Shown here one piece after another: positions 17,705 to 26,718 of a stretch of 64,000 nt of DNA. Each line of letters opens with the position of its first letter. Position 1 is the stretch's first letter. The notes beneath the pieces were generated by a model that was not told the DNA's origin, made no database searches, and was given only the letters and a program-made list of their open reading frames with translations. Source of the DNA: Candidatus Nanosynbacter featherlites. Its GTDB lineage: Bacteria; Patescibacteriota; Saccharimonadia; Saccharimonadales; Saccharimonadaceae. Location: NCBI RefSeq assembly GCF_005697565.1, contig NZ_CP040004.1, positions 372,001-436,000 of the forward strand. Reading direction: 5' to 3'. The position numbers were made by a program, and so were the translations under genes.

Positions 17705-19795
17705 TTATTTGTTGCGCTTTTCGATTATCTCTTGAGCAACATTCGGTGGAACTTCCTCGTACTGAGCCAATTCCATGGTTGATGCAGCGCGGCCCTGCGA
17801 CATCGAGCGGATGTCTGAGGTGTAACCAAACATATTTGCCAGTGGCACGAAGGCCTTGACCAACTTGGCGCCGCCCATCAAATCTTCCATGGTATCAATG
17901 CGACCACGACGTGAGTTCAGGTCACCGATGATGTCGCCCATGAACTCTTCTGGGGTAGTGACTTCAACTTTCATGACTGGTTCAAGCAGAATTGGCGTTG
18001 CCTGTTTGATACCTTCGCGGGCTGCCAACGAACCTGCCAATGAGAAGGCTAACTCTGAGGAGTCAACATCGTGGTATGAACCATCGTATAGGGTAGCTTT
18101 GACGTCAACCACTGGATAACCAGCGATAACACCACCTTCCAAGGTCTCACGAATACCCTTCATGACAGCTGGGCGGTACTCTTGTGGCACCACACCACCC
18201 TTAATTTCATCAACAAACTCAAAGCCTTTACCAGCCTCGTTTGGTTCAAAGCGTACCCAGACGTCACCGTACTGACCACGACCACCAGACTGCTTGGCGT
18301 GCTTACCCTGAACCTCAGCTTTACCCTTGATTGATTCACGGAAGGCCACTTGTGGTTCACCAATGTTAGCTTCAACCTTGAACTCGCGCTTCATGCGGTC
18401 GATCAAAATGTCCAGGTGCAACTCACCCATTCCAGACATGATGGTCTGGCCGGTTTCTTCATCAGTGTGGATGCGGAAAGTTGGGTCTTCCTCAGCCAAA
18501 CGCTGCAAGGCGAGCGCCATCTTTTCTTGGTCGGCCTTTGACTTTGGCTCAACGGCGATGGATACTGGCGGCTCTGGGAATTCAATTGATTCCAGGGCAA
18601 TTGGGTGTGCTGGGTCAGTCAAGGTGTTACCAGTACCAGTGTTCTTCAAGCCAACCACCGCAGCGATGTCACCAGCAGTGATTTTGTCGATTTCCTCGCG
18701 CTTGTCGGCGTGCATTCGGACGATACGACCGATGCGCTCTTTGTCGCCAGTCGTGGTGTTCAGGACGTAGCTACCAGAGTTCAAAACACCTGAATAGACA
18801 CGGATGAAGATCAATTTACCAACAAATGGGTCAGTGGCAATCTTAAATGCCAAGGCGCTCATTGGCTCTTTGTCGTCTGGCTTGCGGCTCACTTCGTCGC
18901 CGGTCTTTGGATTTTTACCCCAAATTTCGTCAACGTCCAGTGGGCTTGGTAGGTAGTCAACCATGAGGTCAAGCACCTTCTCCACGATAACGCCGCGGCC
19001 GTCACCACCGGTGACCAAGAAGAAGTCACCAGCCAGCACACGCTTACGCAGTGCAGATTTCAGCTCATCAATCGTAATCGCCTCTTCACCTTGGTCGAGG
19101 AACTTCATCATCAATTCGTCGTCAGCTTCAACGGCATTTTCCACCAACAAGCTGCGGGCATTTTGACATTTTTCCAACATGTCAGCTGGGATTTCACCCT
19201 GCACCAACTCATGATCAGAAAAATCAGTGTAGGTATAAGCCTTCATGTCGATAAGGTCAACCACACCGTTGATGGTCTTTTCAAAACCAATCGGGATGTG
19301 AATTGGGAAAGCTTGTTTGCTCAAGCGGTTGTGAATTGACTCCAGAGATTTCCAGAAATCACCACCAGTTTGGTTGATTTTGTTAACGAAGCAAATGCGT
19401 GGCACGCCATATTTGTTAGCCTGGCGCCACACCGTCTCAGACTGCGCCTCAACACCCATCTTACCGTCAAACACCGTCACCGCACCGTCGAGGACTCGAA
19501 GTGAACGCTCCACCTCAGCGGTAAAGTCAATGTGCCCCGGGGTGTCGATGATATTGATCTTGTGATTTCTCCAGAAACAAGTCACCGCTGCCGAGGTAAT
19601 GGTAATACCGCGCTCTTTTTCCTGCGCCATCCAGTCAGTGGTGGCACCGTCGCCGTCACCCTTCACCACACCAATCTTGTGGGTCAAGCCGGTACGGTAC
19701 AAAATACCCTCAGTTGTCGTCGTTTTACCGGCGTCAATATGGGCAATAATACCAATATTTCTAAAATTTTTCAGCGGAACATTCGTCTCTGCCAT
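17705..19795 (-). CDS. fusA: Elongation factor G
   Basis: The 696-residue translocase GTPase has P-loop [13 protein letters not shown] (about 17-29), GITITSAA switch I, DTPGHIDF and NKIN motifs, and complete domains II-V ending in [18 protein letters not shown]. It moves tRNA-mRNA through the ribosome. It is a single-gene unit here, not in the rpsL-rpsG operon, with an extended -10 promoter (TG-G-TATAAT at 19873-19878) and a roughly 70-nt leader that includes an 8-bp TTTTTTGG/CCAAAAAA palindrome. Confidence 0.98.
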   Translation of the reverse strand: MAETNVPLKNFRNIGIIAHIDAGKTTTTEGILYRTGLTHKIGVVKGDGDGATTDWMAQEKERGITITSAAVTCFWRNHKINIIDTPGHIDFTAEVERSLRVLDGAVTVFDGKMGVEAQSETVWRQANKYGVPRICFVNKINQTGGDFWKSLESIHNRLSKQAFPIHIPIGFEKTINGVVDLIDMKAYTYTDFSDHELVQGEIPADMLEKCQNARSLLVENAVEADDELMMKFLDQGEEAITIDELKSALRKRVLAGDFFLVTGGDGRGVIVEKVLDLMVDYLPSPLDVDEIWGKNPKTGDEVSRKPDDKEPMSALAFKIATDPFVGKLIFIRVYSGVLNSGSYVLNTTTGDKERIGRIVRMHADKREEIDKITAGDIAAVVGLKNTGTGNTLTDPAHPIALESIEFPEPPVSIAVEPKSKADQEKMALALQRLAEEDPTFRIHTDEETGQTIMSGMGELHLDILIDRMKREFKVEANIGEPQVAFRESIKGKAEVQGKHAKQSGGRGQYGDVWVRFEPNEAGKGFEFVDEIKGGVVPQEYRPAVMKGIRETLEGGVIAGYPVVDVKATLYDGSYHDVDSSELAFSLAGSLAAREGIKQATPILLEPVMKVEVTTPEEFMGDIIGDLNSRRGRIDTMEDLMGGAKLVKAFVPLANMFGYTSDIRSMSQGRAASTMELAQYEEVPPNVAQEIIEKRNK

Positions 19796-19916
19796 AATTT
19801 TCCTTTATATTACGTTAATTTGTCGAGATCTTTGGTCAATTTTTTGGCACCAAAAAACTACTCTTGTTGCCAATTATACCAGATAGTCGCAGAAAATAAT
19901 AGCTTGATTTTATGGT

Positions 19917-20612
19917 TTAGCTCTCAGAATTTTCTTGGCAATAGCCTAGTAGATCATCCCAGCTAACTCCAGCATTAGCCTCGTGCCTCATTCTGTATGC
20001 GTCACACTCTTGCAGTTTGTGGTTAGCATTGCGCAGAAAAATACCGAGTCCAGTCCTGGCAAAACCTTGCAGTCTGATATTCGGTACTGCCTCGTCCAGC
20101 CAGTCTTCAATTGTTTCAGTTAGCCCTGGGTCAATCAATGCCAGGCCGTAGCTAGAGTATTCAACCTGTCCCCTTGCTGCTTCGTGTAGCCTCACAAGAT
20201 CATCAAACTCGGGCTTCGGGCTCTTTGGAGGCTCGAATCCACAACCTTTAAGCCCCTGTGGAACGAGCTCCTTGGGTGCTATATTAGCCTCAAGCAATTG
20301 TTCTCGACACAGACCAAGTCCGATGGTCGCACCAATGTTCGTGACCACCATTACCTCCTCAACCCCATACGTTGGTTCACCAGTAGACAGATCACGTGGG
20401 TTCAGAAGAACTCCCAGACCGCCAGCCACCCTATGAATCATTTCTTGAGCACTGTGTCGCTGTGAAATATCTTCAAGGATATGCTGAAGCCCACTTTGCC
20501 TAGGATGGGTCGCCTCAAAAGCTGCTATATCCTCCTGCATTCGCTGGGCGGCACCAGTAAAGTCAATATAGCAATTATGCTTTCGGTCGGGTGAGAATTG
20601 TTGTTCATTCAT
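19917..20612 (-). CDS. Hypothetical protein
   Basis: A 231-residue soluble protein that I do not recognise. It has several cysteines and a mixed helical pattern (MQEDIAAFEATHPRQSGLQHILEDI) without signal or membrane segment. It is a monocistronic unit between rpsG and fusA. Promoter TTGCAT-N17-TATTAT ends 6 nt before the ATG, so translation is probably leaderless. Confidence 0.7.
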   Translation of the reverse strand: MNEQQFSPDRKHNCYIDFTGAAQRMQEDIAAFEATHPRQSGLQHILEDISQRHSAQEMIHRVAGGLGVLLNPRDLSTGEPTYGVEEVMVVTNIGATIGLGLCREQLLEANIAPKELVPQGLKGCGFEPPKSPKPEFDDLVRLHEAARGQVEYSSYGLALIDPGLTETIEDWLDEAVPNIRLQGFARTGLGIFLRNANHKLQECDAYRMRHEANAGVSWDDLLGYCQENSES

Positions 20613-20618
20613 CTTTTG

Positions 20619-20647
20619 ATAATATCATAATTAGACATAAAATGCAA
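20619..20647 (-). promoter_or_regulatory. Leaderless-type promoter of the 19917 gene
   Basis: TTGCAT (20642-20647), 17-nt spacer, TATTAT (20619-20624), then 6 nt to the ATG at 20612. Confidence 0.7.
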
Positions 20648-20674
20648 ATCCGCCCCAGATTACCTGGAGCGGAT
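20648..20674 (-). terminator. Terminator of the rpsL-rpsG unit
   Basis: ATCCGC (20648-20653) pairs with GCGGAT (20669-20674), then CCAG with CTGG past one mismatch; TTTGCATTTT follows on the minus strand. Confidence 0.75.
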
Positions 20675-20696
20675 GATATCTTGCATGCTCAAATAA

Positions 20697-21176
20697 TTAG
20701 CCACGAGCAAAGTGCGCAAAGGCGCGGTTGGCTTCGGCCATCTTGTGGGTGTCTTCCTTCTTCTTGAAGGCAGCACCAGCTTCGTTGTAGGCGTCAACGA
20801 TTTCCAGTGCCAAACGCTGTGAGTATGGCATACCACTGCGAGCACGAGCTGATTGTACCAGCCAGCTAAACGCGTAGTGTAGCTGCCGGTGTCCCTGGAC
20901 TGGGAACGGAATCTGGTAGTTCGCACCACCGACGCGGCGGCTCTTCACCTCAAAGTTTGGACTGACGTTTTTCAAGGCTTTTTCAAACACTGCCAACGGA
21001 TCTTCTGAATCCAATTTCTTCGCAGCAGTTTCCAGGGCGGTGTAAACAGCACGCTCGGCTGCCAACTTCTTACCGTCCAGCATTGATTTGTTGATCAGGC
21101 GCTGCACCAGCACGCTTTGGTAGCGGCGGTCAGGCTTGAGTTCACGTTGTAGTTTCTTGGTAACTTTACGAGGCAT
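20697..21176 (-). CDS. rpsG: 30S ribosomal protein S7
   Basis: The 159 residues begin MPRKVTKKLQRELKPDRRYQS and contain KKLAAERAVYTALETAAKK and the RRVGGANYQIPFPVQGHR motif of S7, which nucleates assembly of the 30S head. Two bases separate it from rpsL. It is the last gene of this two-gene unit. Confidence 0.97.
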   Translation of the reverse strand: MPRKVTKKLQRELKPDRRYQSVLVQRLINKSMLDGKKLAAERAVYTALETAAKKLDSEDPLAVFEKALKNVSPNFEVKSRRVGGANYQIPFPVQGHRQLHYAFSWLVQSARARSGMPYSQRLALEIVDAYNEAGAAFKKKEDTHKMAEANRAFAHFARG

Positions 21177-21178
21177 GA

Positions 21179-21592
21179 TTACTTATCCCCTTTCTTGGTA
21201 CCGTACTTTGAACGGCCCCGCTTGCGGTTGTTGACACCTTGAAGGTCCAAGGCACCGCGTACGATGTGATAGCGCACACCTGGAAGGTCAGGCACACGAC
21301 CACCGCGGATCAAGACCACAGCGTGCTCCTGCAAGTTGTGACCCTCACCACCGATGTAGGCCCAGACTTCGTAGCCGTTGTTCAATTTCACACGAGCAAC
21401 TTTACGCAGCGCTGAGTTTGGTTTCTTTGGCGTCTTGGTCGTCACACGCACACACACGCCACGCTTGAGCGGTGCATTTTGGTCGTAGTAACGCGTTTTC
21501 AGGGCGTTATGAATGCGACCCAGTGCTGGTGACTTGGACTTTTTCTTGGCCGTTTGGCGCGGTTTACGCACCAACTGGTTGATTGTTGGCAT
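21179..21592 (-). CDS. rpsL: 30S ribosomal protein S12
   Basis: The 137 residues are the standard S12 sequence: [75 protein letters not shown]12 sits at the decoding centre. The lysines of [10 protein letters not shown] and VKD-equivalent region RVPDLPG are where streptomycin-resistance changes occur in other bacteria. It follows a long leader of roughly 200 nt. Confidence 0.98.
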   Translation of the reverse strand: MPTINQLVRKPRQTAKKKSKSPALGRIHNALKTRYYDQNAPLKRGVCVRVTTKTPKKPNSALRKVARVKLNNGYEVWAYIGGEGHNLQEHAVVLIRGGRVPDLPGVRYHIVRGALDLQGVNNRKRGRSKYGTKKGDK

Positions 21593-21835
21593 CCAATTTC
21601 TCCTTGGTTGATTTACTAAATGATGGCGATTCGCCTGGTGGCTCTAAGTGAACTGGCGCGCGATTTTACACGCAAAAACCAGCTTCTCTTAGTGCCTACG
21701 GCTTGGATTCAGCAACTCCGCCCCGTGTCTATACCTTTTCTGCCGAGCATTCGGTCTGTACACATTCAAACCACCGCTTGCTCCGAAAAGAGGAAACTCT
21801 GGGATAATTTTACCACACTTGGTCTAAAAAATCTA
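21593..21835 (-). promoter_or_regulatory. Long upstream region of rpsL
   Basis: This 243-bp stretch holds no gene that I can support. An extended -10 (TG-G-TAAAAT, about 21808-21816) suggests a start near 21800 and a ~200-nt leader ending in CAAGGAGAAA. Several GC-rich stretches could fold, but I see no recognised riboswitch or S7 site. Confidence 0.45.
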
Positions 21836-22786
21836 CTAGATTTTGACGTGCGCATCAATCTCTTCCAGAATGCCCTTCCACCAGGCCATATTATCCTGAG
21901 AAGCATGCACTGCATCCATGATCTCAAAGCCCATCACCGACAGACCGGCCGAGCCCAACCGTTGAACTAACCACTCATTATCATTGATGGGGCTTATTTT
22001 GTCAGCATCGGTCGCGCTCACCGTAACCACTGCTTCACGGAGCGATCGATGGCCGGCGCTCATCAAATCACTGATAATATCATTATCAGGATGGGTGATG
22101 GCTCGAGGATATTGCCACAAGCCAGCCGGTCGTTGCAGTATTATTTTTGGTAATAGTAATGAGTCTTCGTCGCGGCATCGAGCTGCCCAATCAGGATTTG
22201 CAGCGATAGTCTCTGTCAACTTATCACCACCGTGAGCAAGAAAACGCATGGCTAATGTAGCCATGGTTTTAGCCTGACTAGTCTTTTTGCTTATCACCGG
22301 CGTCTCAAATAAGTCTAGTTGCGATAAGCTTACTTCCCCTGGTGCATGTTTTGCGGCTGATGCTGCCAAATGCGAACCTAGTGAATAACCAACCAGTCGC
22401 TCTACATCACCAAAGTCACGGCCCTTTTGGTCGAGTGTCTCGCCCACGGCGTCCCACTGCAACATTGACACTTTTGAGAGATCGCCCTCTCTTAGAGCTT
22501 GTTTAATTCCCGAGCTCATGGGATCTGCTTCTGGACTCACTCCTGGATTATCTACTGCGACTGCCAGTCCTTTGATATGATCCGCCAAAACCTCCGTTCT
22601 TACTTGTTGCTTTGCTCGCTCAGAATAGTCTGACCATTGTGAAAAAAGCACGGCAACCGGCGATCCACCATCCGAAAGCGTAGAATCTGCCAAATAGACA
22701 GGTCCTTTCATCTCACCATCAACCTGTTGAGGTGGCTGAATGACATCCATATCAATGGGCCCAACCTGCGTAAGCAACTCACTCAT
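21836..22786 (-). CDS. Putative alpha/beta-hydrolase-fold protein
   Basis: The 316-residue protein has the nucleophile-elbow motif GYSLGS (about residues 136-141), preceded by a beta strand and followed by a helix (HLAASAAKHA), as in alpha/beta hydrolases. A later Asp (TDADKISP) and His (DAVHASQDNMAWW) could complete a triad. Substrate unknown; the closest functional description would be esterase/lipase-like. No signal peptide is present. Promoter TTGTAT-N17-TATAAT ends 8 nt before the ATG. Confidence 0.65.
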   Translation of the reverse strand: MSELLTQVGPIDMDVIQPPQQVDGEMKGPVYLADSTLSDGGSPVAVLFSQWSDYSERAKQQVRTEVLADHIKGLAVAVDNPGVSPEADPMSSGIKQALREGDLSKVSMLQWDAVGETLDQKGRDFGDVERLVGYSLGSHLAASAAKHAPGEVSLSQLDLFETPVISKKTSQAKTMATLAMRFLAHGGDKLTETIAANPDWAARCRDEDSLLLPKIILQRPAGLWQYPRAITHPDNDIISDLMSAGHRSLREAVVTVSATDADKISPINDNEWLVQRLGSAGLSVMGFEIMDAVHASQDNMAWWKGILEEIDAHVKI

Positions 22787-22794
22787 ATCTTGCT

Positions 22795-22823
22795 ATTATA
22801 CCATAAATTGTCGTAATATACAA
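22795..22823 (-). promoter_or_regulatory. Promoter of the 21836 gene
   Basis: TTGTAT (22818-22823), 17-nt spacer, TATAAT (22795-22800). The -35 touches the rpoC terminator. Confidence 0.7.
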
Positions 22824-22851
22824 TTCTCCCCTCTGTTATAGAGGGGAGAAT
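22823..22851 (-). terminator. Terminator of rpoBC
   Basis: A perfect 12-bp stem, ATTCTCCCCTCT (22823-22834) with AGAGGGGAGAAT (22840-22851), lies 30 bp after the rpoC stop. Its U tract is short. Confidence 0.75.
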
Positions 22852-22880
22852 ATTGCACGGTTGATAGAGCTACTTAGTGA

Positions 22881-25800
22881 TTAGATCTCTGAGAATTCTT
22901 CAGTCAATTCTTCAGTGTTATCTTCAGCTAACTCTTCGTCTTCTTCAACAGCGCCCGTTCCCACTGGGATCTTGCGGCCGATGATGACGTTCTCCTTGAG
23001 ACCGTGCAAGTGGTCAGCGCGACCAGATACGGCAGCGTTGATCAGCACGCGAGTAGTATCCTGGAAGGACGCAGCTGATAGCCATGAGTCGCTCCAGATG
23101 GACACCTTGGTGATACCGAGCAGCAGCTGAGTGTAGCTGATGAGGTTCTTACCCTCAGTAGCCAGTTGCTTGTTGGTGTTCACCACCGCAGCCTTGGAGA
23201 CGATGTCGCCAGTCACGAAGTCGCTATCACCCGCATCTTCGATTTGGACGCGGCTGAACATCTGTCGAACGATGATCTCCAGGTGCTTGTCGGCCACGTC
23301 TTGACCCTGAGCAGCGTAAATACGCAGGACTTCGTTGATGATGTAGCGCTGAGCAGCCTCGACACCCTTCAGGCGCATCAAGTCGTGCAGGTTCAATGAA
23401 CCAGCTGTCAAGCGGTCACCAGCCTCGACAACGTCATTAGCTTTTACGACCAACTGCATGGTGCCTGGGATTTCGTAACGAGCTGGTGCGCCAGCTTCAG
23501 CAGCGATGACCAAGGTGTCTTCTGCCGCCTCAACTACACCGTCAAATGGTGCAATTAGTGGACGAGTGTCATCTTCGCCAGTTGCCAATACGTCGCCAGC
23601 CTTGACACTTGAACCGGCCTTGACCACGATGGTTCGGCCGTCTAGCGGCAAGCGCTCAACCTTACCAGATTCTGGGGTAACTTGGACGATGTACTTTTTG
23701 CCATCTTCCCAAACGTCAACTAACCCGGCAATCTCCGTAACAAACGCCTGACCCTTTGGTGTACGCGCCTCGAACAATTCTTCAACACGCGGCAGACCCT
23801 GGGTGATGTCACCACCAGCCACACCAGAGTTGTGGAAAGTACGCAGGGTCAACTGAGTACCTGGCTCACCGACTGACTGAGCAGCGATGACACCGACTGG
23901 CTGATGATTACCGACCAATTTACCAGTTGACATATCAACACCGTAGCTGCGCTGCGGGATGCCGTTGAGGTTGTTGGTTGACAGGACTGATTGAATCTTG
24001 ACGCTCTGGATACTTTCATCATCATCAATTGAGTCAGCGATTTCCCGGGTGATCAATTCGTCCTTGTTGACGTGACCCGGAATTGTCTCGGCGGCGTAAC
24101 GACCAGCCAAGCGGTTCGAGAAGTCGATCATCGTTTCCTCAGTTTCTGAACGGTAGATTGCGTAACCTTCGTCGTCACCTTCAACGTCCTCAACCGTGAA
24201 GACGTCCTGTGCCACGTCGACCAAACGTCGCGTCAGGTAGCCTGAGTCGGCAGTCTTCAGCGCGGTGTCGATCAGACCCTTACGCGCACCACGGGTCGCC
24301 ACAAAGGCCTCAAGGCTGGACAGACCACCAGTGTAGGAGCTACGGATTGGCAACTCAATTTCGTGGTTGGTCGCGTCCATCTGGATACCGATCATGGCGC
24401 TCGCCAGCTTGACGTTGGAGATGTCACCACGTGCACCAGAGTTAACCATCATGGAGATACTGGTGTCCATGTGCGCCAATTGATCCTTCAAGAACGCGGT
24501 AATCTTATTGTCGACGTTTCGCCACGCACTGACTGTCAAGTTGTAGCGCTCGTCCTCGGTGATCAGACCTTGGTCGAACTGCTCAGAAATCAAAGCCGCC
24601 TTGGCGTCACCCTCAGCCACAAACTCAGGGATTTCGTCAAAGTGCACGTAGTCGGTCATACCGGTTGATACGGCCGCAGTTGTCGCGAAGCGGAAGGCCT
24701 GCCCCTTCATGCGGTCAGCGATCTTGGCAGTTTCCTCGGCACCGTACTTGTTGAAGATTTGTGCCAATACTTTCTTCAGCTGCTTCTTGGTCTGAACGTT
24801 GTTGTCATATGGGAAGTCCTCTGGCAGGATCTCGTTAAAGAAGACACGGCCCAAAGTTGTCTGACGTACCTTGCCCTTAGCAAAAATCCGGATTGGCGTC
24901 TGCAAATGAATGTCGCCCTTGTCGTACGCCAGCTCTGCTTCATAAACTGAGCTAAATGACTTGATATTGTCAGTCTGCGCCTGTGGCTTGTCATAGGTCA
25001 GGTAGTAGTTACCGAGCACGATGTCCTGCGAGATGTGCAAGACTGGCGCACCGTCAGCAGGCTTCAATAGGTTAGCAGTTGCGCTCATCAACTCACGCGC
25101 TTCAGCCTGTGCTTCTTTAGAGAGTGGTAAGTGAACGGCCATCTGGTCACCGTCAAAGTCAGCGTTAAAGCCGGCACAAACTAGCGGATGCAGTTGGATG
25201 GCTTTGCCTTCAACCAAAACTGGCTGGAAGGATTGGATTGACAAACGGTGGAGTGATGGAGCACGGTTCAACAGAACGTATTTGCCTGCAATCACTGCAT
25301 CCAGCGCGTCCCATACAACTGCTTCGCCTGATTCGATCAACCGGGTTGCTGAGCGGATGTTGTGAGCAAATTCACCCTTGATCAGCCAACTGATAACGAA
25401 TGGCTTGAATAGTTCAAGTGCCATTTGCTTTGGCAACCCACACTGATGAATCTTCAGTTTTGGACCAACGACGATCACTGAACGTCCAGAGTAATCCACA
25501 CGCTTACCGAGCAGGTTTTGGCGGAAACGTCCTTGCTTACCCTTCAGCATGTCAGAAATTGACTTCAGACGGCGGCGACCACCAGTCGAACTGACGGCAC
25601 GACCACCACGAGCAGCAGCATTGTCGATCAACGCATCAACCGCTTCCTGCAACATACGCTTTTCATTGCGCTGAATCACTTCTGGTGCATTGAGCTCAAC
25701 CAATTTCTTCAAACGATTGTTACGGTTGATGATGCGGCGGTACAAGTCGTTTAAGTCTGAGGTTGCAAACCGACCACCACTGAGGGCCACCATTGGACGG

Positions 25801-26717
25801 AGGTCTGGTGGGATGACTGGCAATACGCTCAGCGTCAAGCTACTTGGCTTGATGCCAGCGGCGTGCATGCTCTCCAGCATCTTCAGGCGCTTGAGAATTT
25901 TCTTCTCACGCTGACCCTTGGCGCTCTCAGCTTCTTCAGTCAATTCCGCAATCAGCTGCGGTAGGTCAATCTCATCCAGTAACGTCTTCAACGCTGAAGC
26001 ACCCATGCCAACTTCAATGAGCTCATCGTATTCTTCTGGCAAGTTACGATAGTCAGTTTCAGACAACAGCGCGCCCTTGTTCAAACTGTCAAGCTGCGCT
26101 TTACGAGTGGTGTATTTTTCGTTCAATTCTTCAACTTCACGACTCTGTTCCTTAGCCAAAGCTTTGATGTCAGCGCCATCTTCTTCTGCCATTTTTTCGT
26201 ATCGAATCTTGATGGCAGCACGACCGGCTTCTGTTTCAGCTTCCAAGTCTGCAAGGTATTGATCACGGGTTGCTTCATCAACCTTCAAAATGACGTAGGT
26301 CGCAAAGTAAGCTACTCGCTCCAAGTTACGAACCGTCATGCCGAGCAATTGGCTCATGGCGCTTGGCGTACCGCGCATAAACCAGATGTGGGCGACTGGC
26401 GCCGCCAACTGGATGTGACCCATGCGCTCACGGCGAACGATTGACTTGGTGACGAGTTCACCATTCTTATCAACCGCAGCTTCGCGTGAACGAACACCTT
26501 TTAGCTTTGAGTCGTGTGGATTGATGTCCTTAACCGGACCGAAAATTCGTTCACAGAACAAACCGTCACGCTCTGGCTTTTGAGTACGATAGTTGATCGT
26601 TTCTGGCTTAGTAACTTCACCGTGACTCCATTTCAGGATATCTTCTGGGCTGGCAACCACTAAGCGTACTGCATCAAAATCGCTAATGCCAGTAGCATTG
26701 AATGCAAATTGCGCCAT
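22881..26717 (-). CDS. rpoC: RNA polymerase subunit beta', without the usual zinc-site cysteines
   Basis: The catalytic subunit (1278 residues) has the metal-binding NADFDGDQM motif, the bridge-helix and trigger-loop regions (GVIAAQSVGEPGTQLTLRTFH) and normal N-terminal landmarks (YRTQKPERDGLFCERIFGP). The four cysteines of the N-terminal zinc site are absent: DINPHDSKLKGVRSREAAVD occupies that place. The second site (CxnCxxC-YG in most bacteria) reads TNNLNGIPQRSYG. The start at 26717 (MAQFAFNATG) is preferred because GGAGG lies 9 nt upstream; an ATG at 26726 directly abuts the GGAGG. Confidence 0.97.
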   Translation of the reverse strand: MAQFAFNATGISDFDAVRLVVASPEDILKWSHGEVTKPETINYRTQKPERDGLFCERIFGPVKDINPHDSKLKGVRSREAAVDKNGELVTKSIVRRERMGHIQLAAPVAHIWFMRGTPSAMSQLLGMTVRNLERVAYFATYVILKVDEATRDQYLADLEAETEAGRAAIKIRYEKMAEEDGADIKALAKEQSREVEELNEKYTTRKAQLDSLNKGALLSETDYRNLPEEYDELIEVGMGASALKTLLDEIDLPQLIAELTEEAESAKGQREKKILKRLKMLESMHAAGIKPSSLTLSVLPVIPPDLRPMVALSGGRFATSDLNDLYRRIINRNNRLKKLVELNAPEVIQRNEKRMLQEAVDALIDNAAARGGRAVSSTGGRRRLKSISDMLKGKQGRFRQNLLGKRVDYSGRSVIVVGPKLKIHQCGLPKQMALELFKPFVISWLIKGEFAHNIRSATRLIESGEAVVWDALDAVIAGKYVLLNRAPSLHRLSIQSFQPVLVEGKAIQLHPLVCAGFNADFDGDQMAVHLPLSKEAQAEARELMSATANLLKPADGAPVLHISQDIVLGNYYLTYDKPQAQTDNIKSFSSVYEAELAYDKGDIHLQTPIRIFAKGKVRQTTLGRVFFNEILPEDFPYDNNVQTKKQLKKVLAQIFNKYGAEETAKIADRMKGQAFRFATTAAVSTGMTDYVHFDEIPEFVAEGDAKAALISEQFDQGLITEDERYNLTVSAWRNVDNKITAFLKDQLAHMDTSISMMVNSGARGDISNVKLASAMIGIQMDATNHEIELPIRSSYTGGLSSLEAFVATRGARKGLIDTALKTADSGYLTRRLVDVAQDVFTVEDVEGDDEGYAIYRSETEETMIDFSNRLAGRYAAETIPGHVNKDELITREIADSIDDDESIQSVKIQSVLSTNNLNGIPQRSYGVDMSTGKLVGNHQPVGVIAAQSVGEPGTQLTLRTFHNSGVAGGDITQGLPRVEELFEARTPKGQAFVTEIAGLVDVWEDGKKYIVQVTPESGKVERLPLDGRTIVVKAGSSVKAGDVLATGEDDTRPLIAPFDGVVEAAEDTLVIAAEAGAPARYEIPGTMQLVVKANDVVEAGDRLTAGSLNLHDLMRLKGVEAAQRYIINEVLRIYAAQGQDVADKHLEIIVRQMFSRVQIEDAGDSDFVTGDIVSKAAVVNTNKQLATEGKNLISYTQLLLGITKVSIWSDSWLSAASFQDTTRVLINAAVSGRADHLHGLKENVIIGRKIPVGTGAVEEDEELAEDNTEELTEEFSEI

Positions 26718-26718
26718 C

